Assembly (NCBI GenBank): GCA_950097015.1
Contig: CATNEN010000038.1
Span: 8,442,001-8,506,000 of the forward strand
Direction of reading: 5' to 3'
Length of the DNA stretch: 64,000 nucleotides
Source: Macrostomum hystrix
Taxonomy: Eukaryota; Platyhelminthes; Macrostomidae
Shown here piece by piece: positions 25,501 to 35,982 of the stretch. The first letter of the stretch is position 1. Each line of letters starts with the position of its first letter. The notes below the pieces were generated by a model that did no database searches, had not been told where the DNA came from, and saw only the letters and a program-made list of their open reading frames with translations. The position numbers and the translations under genes were made by a program.

Positions 25501-28500
25501 ATTTAAACAATTGAGACTGGAATCTCACCTGAATTTAAACAATTGAGACTCGAGTCTCACCTGAATTTAAACAATTGAGACTGGAATCTCACCTGAATTT
25601 AAACAATTGAGACTGGAATCTTACCTGAATTTAAACAATTGAGACTGGAATCTCACCTGAATTTAAACAATTGAGACTGGAATCTCACCTGAATTTAAAC
25701 AATTGAGACTCGAGTCTCACCTGACTTTAAACAATTGAGACTGGAATCTCACCTGAATTTAAACAATTGAGACTCGAGTCTCACCTGAATTTAAACAATT
25801 GAGACTGGAATCTCACCTGAATTTAAACAATTGAGACTCCAGTCTCACCTGAATTTAAGCAATTGAGACTGGAATCTCACCTGAATTTAAACAATTGAGA
25901 CTCGAGTCTCACCTGAATTTAAGCAATTGAGACTCCAGTCTCACCTGAATTTAAACAATTGAGACTCGAGTCTCACCTGAATTTAAACAATTGAGACTAG
26001 AACCTCACCTGAATTTAAGCAATTGAGACTCGAGTCTCACCTGAATTTAAGCAATTGAGACTGGAGTGGAATCTCACCTGAATTTAAACAATTGAGACTA
26101 GAATCTCACCTGAATTTAAACAATTGAGACTAGAATCTCACCTGAATTTAAACAATTGAGACTGGAATCTCACCTGAATTTAAACAATTGAGACTAGAAT
26201 CTCACCTGAATTTAAACAATTGAGACTAGAATCTCACCTGAATTTAAACAATTGAGACTCGAGTCTCACCTGAATTTAAACAATTGAGACTAGAACCTCA
26301 CCTGAATTTAAACAATTGAGACTCGAGTCTCACCTGAATTTAAGCAATTGAGACTGGAATCTCACCTGACTTTAAACAATTGAGACTGGAATCTCACCTG
26401 AATTTAAACAATTGAGACTGGAATCTCACCTGAATTTAAACAATTGAGACTAGAATCTCACCTGAATTTAAACAATTGAGACTCGAGTCTCACCTGAATT
26501 TAAGCAATTGAGACTGGACTCTCACCTGAATTTAAACAATTGAGACTCGAGTCTCACCTGAATTTAAACAATTGAGACTGGAATCTCACCTGAATTTAAA
26601 CAATTGAGACTCGAGTCTCACCTGAATTTAAGCAATTGAGACTGGAATCTCACCTGACTTTAAACAATTGAGACTGGAATCTCACCTGAATTTAAACAAT
26701 TGAGACTCGAGTCTCACCTGAATTTAAGCAATTGAGACTCGAATCTCACCTGACTTTAAACAATTGAGACTCGAGTCTCACCTGAATTTAAACAATTGAG
26801 ACTCCAGTCTCACCTGAAATTAAGCAATTGAGACTGGAATCTCACCTGACTTTAAACAATTGAGACTAGAATCTTACCTGAATTTAAACAATTGAGACTC
26901 GAGTCTCAACTGAATTTAAACAATTGAGACTAGAACCTCACCTGAATTTAAACAATTGAGACTCGAGTCTCACCTGAATTTAAGCAATTGAGACTGGAAT
27001 CTCACCTGACTTTAAACAATTGAGACTCGAGTCTCACCTCAATTTAAAGAATTGAGACTCCAGTCTCACCTGAATTTAAGCAATTGAGACTGGAGTGGAA
27101 TCTCACCTGAATTTAAACAATTGAGACTAGAATCTCACCTGAATTTAAACAATTGAGACTAGAATCTCACCTGAATTTAAACAATTGAGACTGGAATCTC
27201 ACCTGAATTTAAACAATTGAGACTAGAATCTCACCTGAATTTAAACAATTGAGACTGGAATCTCACCTGAATTTAAGCAATTGAGACTGGAATCTCACCT
27301 GAATTTAAACAATTGAGACTGGAATCTCACCTGAATTTAAACAATTGAGACTGGAATCTCACCTGAATTTAAACAATTGAGACTCGAGTCTCACCTGAAT
27401 TTAAACAATTGAGACTGGAATCTCACCTGAATTTAAACAATTGAGACTGGAATCTCACCTGAATTTAAACAATTGAGACTGGAATCTCACCTGAATTTAA
27501 ACAATTGAGACTCGAGTCTCACCTGAATTTAAACAATTGAGACTGGAATCTCACCTGAATTTAAACAATTGAGACTGGAATCTTACCTGAATTTAAACAA
27601 TTGAGACTGGAATCTCACCTGAATTTAAACAATTGAGACTGGAATCTCACCTGAATTTAAACAATTGAGACTAGAATCTCACCTGAATTTAAACAATTGA
27701 GACTAGAATCTCACCTGAATTTAAACAATTGAGACTCGAGTCTCACCTGAATTTAAACAATTGAGACTAGAATCTCACCTGAATTTAAACAATTGAGACT
27801 CGAGTCTTACCTGAATTTAAACAATTGAGACTCCAGTCTCACCTGAATTTAAGCAATTGAGACTCCAGTCTCACCTGAATTTAAGCAATTGAGACTCCAG
27901 TCTCACCTGAATTTAAGCAATTGAGACTCCAGTCTCACCTGAATTTAAACAATTGAGACTCCAGTCTCACCTGAATTTAAGCAATTGAGACTGGAATCTC
28001 ACCTGACTTTAAACAATTGAGACTCGAGTCTCACCTGAATTTAAAGAATTGAGACTCCAGTCTCACCTGAATTTAAGCAATTGAGACTGGAATCTCACCT
28101 GACTTTAAACAATTGAGACTCGAGTCTCACCTGAATTTAAACAATTGAGACTGGAATCTCACCTGACTTTAAACAATTGAGACTCGAGTCTCACCTGAAT
28201 TTAAAGAATTAATTGAGACTCCAGTCTCACCTGAATTTAAGCAATTGAGACTGGAGTGGAATCTCACCTGAATTTAAACAGTTGAGACTGGAATCTCACC
28301 TGAATTTAAACAATTGAGACTGGAATCTCACCTGAATTTAAACAATTGAGACTGGAATCTCACCTGAATTTAAACAATTGAGACTGGAATCTCACCTGAA
28401 TTTAAACAATTGAGACTAGAATCTCACCTGAATTTAAACAATTGAGACTGGAATCTCACCTGAATTTAAACAATTGAGACTGGAATCTCACCTGAATTTA

Positions 28501-29045
28501 AACAATTGAGACTGGAAACTCACCTGAATTTAAACAATTAAGACTGGAATCTCACCTGAATTTAAACAATTGAGACTGGAATCTCACCTGAATTTAAACA
28601 ATTGAGACTGGAATCTCACCTGAATTTAAACAATTGAGACTGGAAACTCACCTGAATTTAAACAATTAAGACTGGAATCTCACCTGAATTTATACAATTA
28701 AGACTGGAATCTCACCTGAATTTAAACAATTGAGACTGGAATCTCACCTGAATTTTAACAGTTAAGACTGGAATCTCACCTGAATTTAAACAATTGAGAC
28801 TGGAATCTCACATGAATTTAAACAATTGAGACTGGAATCTCACCTGAATTTATACAATTAAGACTGGAATCTCACCTGAATTTAAACAATTGAGACTGGA
28901 ATCTCACCTGAATTTTAACAGTTAAGACTGGAATCTCACCTGAATTTAAACAATTGAGACTGGAATCTCACATGAATTTAAACAATTGAGACTGGAATCT
29001 CACATGAATTTGAACAATTGAGACTGGAATCTCACCAGAATCTAC
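22540..29045. repeat. 6.5-kb satellite of a 32-bp palindrome-cored unit
   Basis: About 200 copies of GAGACTNNAATCTCACCTGA followed by ATTTAAACAATT. The two central bases and their neighbours come in four main forms: GAGACTCGAGTCTC (a perfect 14-bp palindrome), GAGACTCCAGTCTC, GAGACTGGAATCTC and GAGACTAGAATCTC. ATTTAAACAATT alternates with ATTTAAGCAATT and CTTTAAACAATT. A longer variant, GACTGGAGTGGAATCTC, occurs five times, at 24161, 25062, 26059, 27088 and 28249, so blocks of about 0.9-1.2 kb have been duplicated. Copies decay to variants at the right end (28500-29045). The array lies between two genes whose 3' ends face each other. Confidence 0.97.
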
Positions 29046-29640
29046 ATGTAGATTATGAAGACACGAATCTCGTCTTAAACACTTTATACTGATGGCAAAA
29101 AATTAAGTCCTTAAAAAACAAAAAGTGTTGATAGTCTGCTGCTGCTGCTCACTAAATAAGTGAGCGCCGTCGCAGACATGAAAATTTATCTTCAGTAGAA
29201 AAAAATGTAACTTAGGCACACTAGTATAGCTTTTTGCATTTTAGTTTCTCAAAACTAAATACTCGTATTTTTACTAAGAGTAGTACAGACGTGTAGAGTA
29301 TAGATGTCGCTTATCTTTCAGAAAAAAATAGAATAAATATAGTAAGAAACTACCATAGACTACTTAAGACAATAAAATGTACGCTTTTACAGACAGTTAT
29401 GGATTAAAATATCTCAAGCTGAAGTCCTTGTCAACACTTGCTGCTATCAGACAGAAGAAAGTTCTAAAAAATAGGATCAAAAAGCTACAGAGCACATAGT
29501 TTACTTACTCTGTAAAACTTAAAAGCAATTTGAGATTTGAGATTCGCAAACAAACCCGCCATAAAAATTCTAAAAAATTCTACACTTACGAGCATTCTTT
29601 GTCATAATGAAGAAGGATAACTATATTGATTCTGTGCAGG
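29046..29640. other. AT-rich spacer after the satellite, nothing recognised
   Basis: About 600 bp of AT-rich sequence without an exon or array. There is a short CTGCTGCTGCTG run near 29140. Confidence 0.4.
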
Positions 29641-29649
29641 CACTCCTGC

Positions 29650-29880
29650 TTTGCTTTGATTGGCCAAGAAAATACGGCTGCTAATGCCTGATTGGTCGAC
29701 AGTGAAAAGCCTGCACAATCCTATGATTGGGCGGCAGAGAAGTGCCTAGAACTCCCTCATTGGTCGGCAGCGAATAGCCAGCAAACCCTATGATTGGTTG
29801 GCAGCGAATAGCCAGCAAACCTATGATTGGTCGGCAGCGAATAGCCAGCAAACCCTATGATTGGTTGGCAGAAGAATGAC
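29650..29880. promoter_or_regulatory. Cluster of CCAAT (ATTGG) motifs in a short tandem repeat
   Basis: Seven or eight TGATTGG/CATTGG motifs (CCAAT box on minus) are spaced about 30-36 bp apart. The last four lie in a repeat with GGCAGCGAATAGCCAGCAAA. This is the classical NF-Y binding core, but the site lies just downstream of the IMPDH 3' end, not next to a recognised start. It could therefore simply be another minisatellite. Confidence 0.5.
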
Positions 29881-30007
29881 TGATCTAAAACGAAATGATC
29901 TACAACCTCTAAATGGCCTTACAAAAAGCTTTAAAAAAATAAAAAGCTAAAGCAAGCATCAAGCGTAAAAATAACGCATTCAGCCGGCCAGGACACTGAA
30001 TCCCAGT

Positions 30008-33000
30008 TCAGAACAGGCGCTTCTCGTAGGAGTGCAAGCTGTGCACGCCGCCCTCCACTTGCGAGCTGGCCGTGCGCCGCTCGAACTTTAGCTGGCCGCT
30101 GTACATCCTGGATCGCATCTCAGCTAGAGACTTGGCCCCAATGTCCTGGCAGGCGTGCTGTAGCCCGGCAATTAGGTATGGCACCAGCCGAAGAACTGAG
30201 CCTTTGTCCACAATGTTCCCGGAGACACCCTGCGCTACGCGCACTCGATCAGGCTCGTAGTAGTATCTGCCGCAAATGACAGAAGCGTGACTGCCATAGC
30301 TCTTCTCCTTCCTTAACTTTCCCATTGTTCATTTTTTCTGAGAATTCCAAATAGATCTTCCCTCATCCGCCTCTTCAACCCATCATTATCACCTTCAGTC
30401 CTACTCCTCCTCTTCCACTTCGTTTCTAGTCCCCTCATATTCACCTTTAGTCCCCATTCCACCTTTTTTCTCTTCGTTCATACTCCTTTTATTCCAATTC
30501 CCATGTTTCTCCCTTTCATTCCTAATCCCTATCTTTCCCTTTATCCCCTTTCCCCTCCTTTTCTCTTCTCTTCAATCCTGCTCCCCCTGATCTTCCCCTT
30601 CAATCCTGCTCCCCCTGATCTTCCCCTTCAATCCTACTCCCCCTGACCTTCCCCCTTCAATCCTACCCCCCTGATCTTCCCCTTCAATCCTGTTCCCCTG
30701 ATCTTCCCCTTCAATCCTGCTCCCCCTGATCTTCCCCTTCAATCCTACTCCCCCTGATCTTCCCCTTCAATCCTACTCCCCCTGATCTTCCCCTTCAATC
30801 CTACTCCCCGTCCCTCCTCTCACCTCTGCTGCCCAGCGGAGGTCATCAGGACGCTAGAGGCGCCGGCGCCGCCAACTGCGCCAGCACTGAGACCGCCGGA
30901 ACCTCCGCCAGCGCCGCCACCGCCCCTGGTCTCCATAGCGTCCAGGCTGCCCATGCCGCGGTACTTTTTCAGTCGAACTCCGTCGGCGAAGAAGTACTCG
31001 CCGGGAGCCTCGCTGCTGCCAGCAAGCATGGAGCCCATCATGACGGTGGAGGCGCCAAGCGCGAGGGCTTTGGTCACGTGACCCACAGACTGGATGCCGC
31101 CATCGGCGATGACGGGCACGCTGAATCGCCTGGCGTATTCAGCCACCTGCATTGAGCAGCGAATGAGAACAAACAGTTAAATATGGATAAGACCCACTAG
31201 ATGATCAGATGGTTAATGACATACCTGATGTTCAGAGAGCTAATGACCTACCTGAAGTTCAGAGAGCTAATTACTAATAAAATCTGTTACAAAATCACCT
31301 TATAGACAGCCGTTGCCTGCGGTCGGCCGACTGCCATGACCTCCTGGGTGATGCAGATGCTGCCGGAGCCCATGCCGACACGAAGGGCGTCAACTCCTGC
31401 GTCGATGAGATTCTTGGCCTGGGCGGCCGTCACCACGTTGCCGCCGACAACCTGCAGGCCGGGGTGTGCGGACTTCAGGCGGTGGATCATGTCTATCTGG
31501 TAGATGCTGTTGCCCTGGGAGCTGTCCTGTGGACATGGAAAGTTCGAGGGATAAACATATATACTTGTATTAGTACAGATCATAAACGTATACTAGAGAG
31601 TCTAAGATTGCAAAGTTTAATTTGCGAAGGCTCTGAATTTATTTTGAACCTTGACGTCACATTAGACAATGACGTCATCTTAGACGATAAGACAATCTTG
31701 GGCTGACGTCATTTAAGAGAATGACGTCATCGAGGGAGGTAATTTAAAATCAACAGGGCCCCTTAAAACTTATAGACTTTATAGCTTAATAGACAGCAGA
31801 ACTAGAAAGTGTGTTAGTTATGGCTTGCAATTTTGATTAATTAAGAATGAAATAAGCGTCAGGATACGAGAAAGATAGCATAGAAATTTTATTACTACAG
31901 AAGTTAAAGAAAGACACACAAGCTAGTTTTATGCACAGAATAGTGTCAAGTGTTCAAACAAAAAAATGCAAACTAAATTTTTGAAGGTGTATTATTTTGC
32001 CACAAATTAATTAAAGCTGTATAATTATTTATCGATTTTGACTAATGGCTAATGATTAATTTACCTATACGATCAAGTGGGCCATTAACATGTCTAGTTT
32101 TTAGGAGGGTTATAAATTAACACCTCTAATCGTCAGGCGGGTTTCTAACACCTATGATCATCGAGAAGGCTATTAAACCCTAATTACGAGGTAAGCGACT
32201 TAAACCCTCTGATTATCAGGTAGGCCATTAAACCCTCTGATCTTTAAATATGTTAATTAATTTATCAGGTAAATAGGTTAACATTTCAATTTCTGAATAA
32301 AATAATATTGCCTTATACCCGGAGTTGTTAATGTTATATTAAAAAATTTTAATCGCAGATTAAGATTAAGACCCAGATTAAGACGAATCGAAGATTTCAT
32401 ACTGGAAGCAAATAACCCGAATCGGTAGGTTTATACGCAGACACCCAATGTGATTGGCACATATTGAGTATCAGTCACAGATTGACTATTCTAATCTTAC
32501 CAAAACGATCAGGTCGGGCCCAACAGCCATGAGACTGCTGAGCCTGGCCAAGTCGTCATTGTGCGTGCCAATGGCCGCCCCAACAAGCAGCTGATTCCTG
32601 CGGCGGTGAAATTGCCAAATGCCGAACACGCTACTTAAATAAATAGATTCAGATAAGGCTCAGATAAGATTCTACTTACTACCTACTGATAAGCTAGTCA
32701 GTAGTCATGTGAGAATGTTAATCTACATTTTAAGCATTGGTTAACATTAATAACTTACTAAACAGCTATTAGCTCCAATTGAGCAAGCAAACAAGCAAAC
32801 ACAATTTCACATGCCAATGTAACCAAAAACAAACGCAACAGTTGTAAAATGAACACCCCAATGGGACAGGCGAGTCAGGAGGGTGGTGGCAAAGTGGTTA
32901 AAGAGTTCATGAGCTTGAATCTGCGGTGAATAGGTCATCTATTTAGGGCGCAGCCGCGGAGGAGACAAGGCTCGACTGTTTGCGCAAATCATGCCGATCC

Positions 33001-35982
33001 CCCAAATAGGCACACCCCTGGGCACAATGGGTCCTCACCAGGTAATGTACCTGGTGAAGCTCAGTCACAGCAATCAGAACTTTTATTATTATGAAGGGAG
33101 GAGACTTTAATGTGGCAGCTAACCAGAACGATAACATCAGGCTGAGCATCGGCAGTGGTGAGCAGACGGAGTCTATCAAACGCGCTGCCGTGGGTGCTGA
33201 CCGCCGCTCCAACTAATAGGCGACTCCTGGCGCAGTTTTTATTATTTTGATTGGCATTGATTCATATGTAGTTTTGCTATTGATTGCAATAGTAAGCCGA
33301 TCTGATTTACTTCTAACAATACCTTGATAAGCTAAGAGAAAATAATTCGACAACATAGAGCTGCTGGCAATTTATTCGCTGGACTATCACATACAGTTTT
33401 ACAAAAAACTAGATACAGCGCACTTTTTCTACAAAATAAAAACGGATTTAAGAACACATATAACGCATGTTTTACTGCTAATTTATTCAGCCATAACTAT
33501 AACAACAATCACATATTTTCGTGAACACACACAAGAGATTTGTAATTAAAAATAGTACTTTTTGAGCAAATAGCCTACTTATAGTACTCGTAACACCACG
33601 CAGCCAGTTCCACTTCATAAAATATTCTAGTGTTGATTACACTTTCTTTCACTCACTTGTCATCCTTGCTAGACAGCGGATATTCTCGATTTTTCTTTAA
33701 ATCTGTGCGCGCAATCAGAGCCACCAGGTTGTCGTCAGCGTCAACAATTGGCAGCTTGCCTGCGCCAAAGCAATAAGTAGAATTCGGATTACAAAAACAG
33801 CAATATTTAACTAAAAACTACTAAATGACATGTACTGTTTGCACCTTTCTTGCTCTTCTGTAGTACATCGTGCGCCTGGCTCAGGGTCACCCCGGCCTGT
33901 GCCGTGATCAGGTCGGCTCGCGGTGTCATGACCTCGGCTACGGAACGTCCGTGCTCCGACTCTGGCAAAAAGTCGAAGTCGCGAAATGTCACCAGGCCGA
34001 CGAGGCGACCCCCGATGCGGCCGGTGTCTGTGATGGGAATACCGGAGAAACCGTGCTTGGATTTAGCCCCGACAACGTCGGCCACCGTGCTGTCCGGCCT
34101 GAGGACAAACGGGTCCACGATGAAGCCCTGCTTGTAGCGCTTCACCTGCAGGCCAATAGACTAGAAGGTATAGCACTGCTTCGTGACTGGGTGGAACTGC
34201 AACCTCGAAATATCTGATTGGGTGGAGCTGCGACCTCACGGGGTCTGATTGGGTGGAGCTGCGACCTCACGGGGTTTGATTGGTGGAGCTGCAACCTTAA
34301 CATCTGATTGGGTGGAGCTGCGACCTCACGGGGTCTGATTGGGTGGAGCTGCGACCTCACGGGGTTTGATTGGTGGAGCTGCAACCTTAACATCTGATTG
34401 GGTGGAGCTGCGACCTCACGGGGTCTGATTGGGTGGAGCTGCGACCTCACGGGGTTTGATTGGTGGAGCTGCAACCTTAACATCTGATTGGGTGTAGCTG
34501 CAACCTCACGGGGTTTGATTGGGTGGCGCTGCAACCTCAACATCTGATTGGGTGGAGCTGCAACCTTACGGGGCTTGATTGGGTGGCGCTGCAACCTCAA
34601 CATCTGATTGGGTGTAGCTGCGACCTCAGGAGCTAATTAGCCATTCAATCTTATTGTAAATGCTGACTGACCTTGCGAATCTCATTAGCCTGGTACTCTG
34701 GCGTACAGTTGTGGTGCACAACGCCAATGCCCCCAGATAGAGCCAGTGCAATTGCCATGTTGCTCTCAGTCACGGTGTCCATTGGAGAAGACACAAATGG
34801 CGTCTTCATGCTAAGCAACTTGGTCAATGGGGATGTCAAGTCCACAATACCAGCAGGAAAGTCAATGAAGCCAGGCAGGATGATGAGGTCGCTATGATGA
34901 ATTAGGGAACAATTTAACAGAAAATGTATTTTTTCTTGATTTCTATCATGTGATGCCTTATAAGGAATATTTATCACTGTATTGAGATAGAGTTATAATA
35001 TAATAGCCATTACCTTTTGATCTAGTGCTAATAGAATTGAGATTAATGTAAATTAAGTAGGTTAATTTTGGGCAGACAACTTATATATTTTAAAAAGCTT
35101 TTTAAACTAAAAGCTTACAAAAGCAATAGCTGCTTGTTCTGATTTAACTAGCTATCACATAAGAGGCAACCTCTAATGTCCATTTAAGATGATTAGGTTT
35201 CAATGTTTAGCAAATTTAATCAAGCTAAAGTCTAGACTAACTAACTGGTAGGCCTAGCTATTTATTCATCTGTTCAAGGCCATTCAATTTCATAATAAAA
35301 TGTAATGAATGCATTATTTGATATGTATGCATCTGTAACTAGACACATACACTTGCTATTAGCATGTAATCATGAATGTATATACAAGGAAAACACTGAC
35401 TTCAGAAGTATAGGCCTACTAGGTCTTGGCCTAGCGAATGCTAAAAACACATAAGCTGTTGCATTTTTTAACTGAAATTCTGTAGCCATTGTAGCTAGTT
35501 AGGTAATTATTTAACATTTTGAAATAAAAAGTGAAAATATAATTTTTTAGTTTTCAAGCAATATGCTATACATACTTATTTTAGTCTGTATGTGTTGAGA
35601 CAGAATATTAGAGAATAGGCCTATGTAGGGGCGGATGGGGGGTTGAGGGGCTAAAGCCCCAGATTTTTTCCTCCTGATTGGAGCCTCCATTAATGTACCA
35701 TCTCAAGGCGCCAACTCATAGCAGCGCGCAAGTCCCCTTAGCTGTTTTTGGTTTTGGCGTCCTTACCCAATTATATGGCTCTTTAATCCGAAAGAAAAAG
35801 ATCCACCACTGAGAATATGTAACGACATTATTGTTTCTTCAAAGTTGTAAGAATTTAACTTACTTGTAAGTCAATCCATCGCCGTTGTTAAACAACTCTC
35901 TGCCTGAAATTCCATCATCCGGAACATAGCCAACTGATGATATTAGTCTTTCTGCTTTATTTGGCTCGAATGCTGATGACAT
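30008..35982 (-). CDS. IMPDH: Inosine-5'-monophosphate dehydrogenase
   Basis: Catalyses NAD-dependent oxidation of IMP to XMP, the rate-limiting step of guanine nucleotide synthesis, in the cytosol. Exons: 35982-35864, 34891-34672, 34145-33845, 33759-33657, then either 32597-32501 or 33226-33124, then 31526-31299, 31146-30824 and 30266-30008; 549 residues with the first alternative. Motifs include [18 protein letters not shown] and [13 protein letters not shown] (Bateman) domains follow ([31 protein letters not shown]), then SSQGNS after Asp281. The catalytic loop [12 protein letters not shown] has Cys338, and the flap GMGSLDAME is followed by YEKRLF at the end. A Gly/Ala-rich insert of about 30 residues between GSLDAMET and RYYYEPD is larger than in vertebrate enzymes and enlarges the mobile flap. 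Introns carry two minisatellites, a SINE fragment and a CRE cluster. Confidence 0.95.
30585..30820. repeat. 28-bp minisatellite in the last IMPDH intron
   Basis: About eight units of GATCTTCCCCTTCAATCCTA plus CTCCCCCT run up to within about 15 bp of the splice donor of the exon ending at 30824. A pyrimidine-rich degenerate stretch continues to 30360. Confidence 0.9.
31652..31729. promoter_or_regulatory. Four perfect CRE palindromes (TGACGTCA) in an IMPDH intron
   Basis: The full 8-bp palindrome TGACGTCA occurs at 31652, 31670, 31704 and 31722. Spacing is 18, 34 and 18 bp, two matching pairs. This is the consensus for CREB/ATF bZIP factors and occurs by chance about once per 65 kb. The position inside the IMPDH intron between exons 31526 and 32501 suggests an intronic enhancer or internal promoter. 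The surrounding sequence (TTAGAC, AGACAAT) is partly shared between pairs, so a local duplication contributed. Confidence 0.7.
32060..32285. repeat. Degenerate about 30-bp repeat in an IMPDH intron
   Basis: Imperfect units containing CATTAAACCCTCTGAT(TATCAGGTA) recur five or six times with heavy divergence. It looks like an old minisatellite. Confidence 0.5.
32501..32597 (-). CDS. IMPDH: IMPDH exon 5a (proximal member of duplicated exon pair)
   Basis: Encodes one base that completes Lys248, then 32 codons beginning [19 protein letters not shown] and ending PDLIVL. The acceptor is CCGCCGCAG|G and the donor TTG|GTAAGA. It contains Thr259-His260, equivalent to the TH pair of vertebrate IMPDH near the NAD adenosine. 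The length, 97 nt, leaves remainder one when divided by three. Confidence 0.88.
32883..33100 (+). mobile_element. SINE family 2 fragment between the two IMPDH alternative exons
   Basis: The head GGTGGTGGCAAAGTGGTTAA matches box A of the copy at 12670. TTAGGGCGCAGCCGCGGAGG matches the body, and TTTTATTATTATGAAGG is a short (ATT)n tail. Box B is decayed. Confidence 0.65.
33124..33226 (-). CDS. IMPDH: IMPDH exon 5b (alternative, mutually exclusive version)
   Basis: Lies 526 bp upstream of exon 5a on the gene strand. Encodes one base completing Lys248, then 34 codons beginning [19 protein letters not shown] and ending QPDVIVL. Acceptor CTGCGCCAG|G, donor CTG|GTTAGC (weaker). Length is 103 nt, again remainder one, so using both or neither exon shifts the frame while using exactly one preserves it. 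LLVGAA, the TH pair and the hydrophobic IVL end are retained, while the helix after TH differs widely. No internal stop is present. A recently dying duplicate would not be expected to keep frame and both splice sites. Confidence 0.8.
34150..34640. repeat. 30-31-bp minisatellite filling IMPDH intron 2
   Basis: Units alternate between TGATTGGGTGGAGCTGCGAC plus CTCACGGGGT and a form with CAACCTTAACATC. Three-unit blocks of about 92 bp repeat exactly (from about 34215, 34307 and 34399). The array takes up nearly the whole 526-bp intron. Confidence 0.93.
35625..35770. mobile_element. Possible hAT-like MITE fragment in IMPDH intron 1
   Basis: GTAGGGGCGGATGGGGGGTT followed by the palindrome GGGGCTAAAGCCCC resembles termini of hAT-type miniature elements. 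A GC-rich stretch continues to about 35770 in an otherwise AT-rich intron. No second terminus or target duplication is visible, so this is weak. Confidence 0.3.

Noticed and set aside
22540..29045. CRISPR array
   Set aside because: Direct repeats have no unique spacers; every unit is a variant of one 32-bp sequence in a eukaryotic context.
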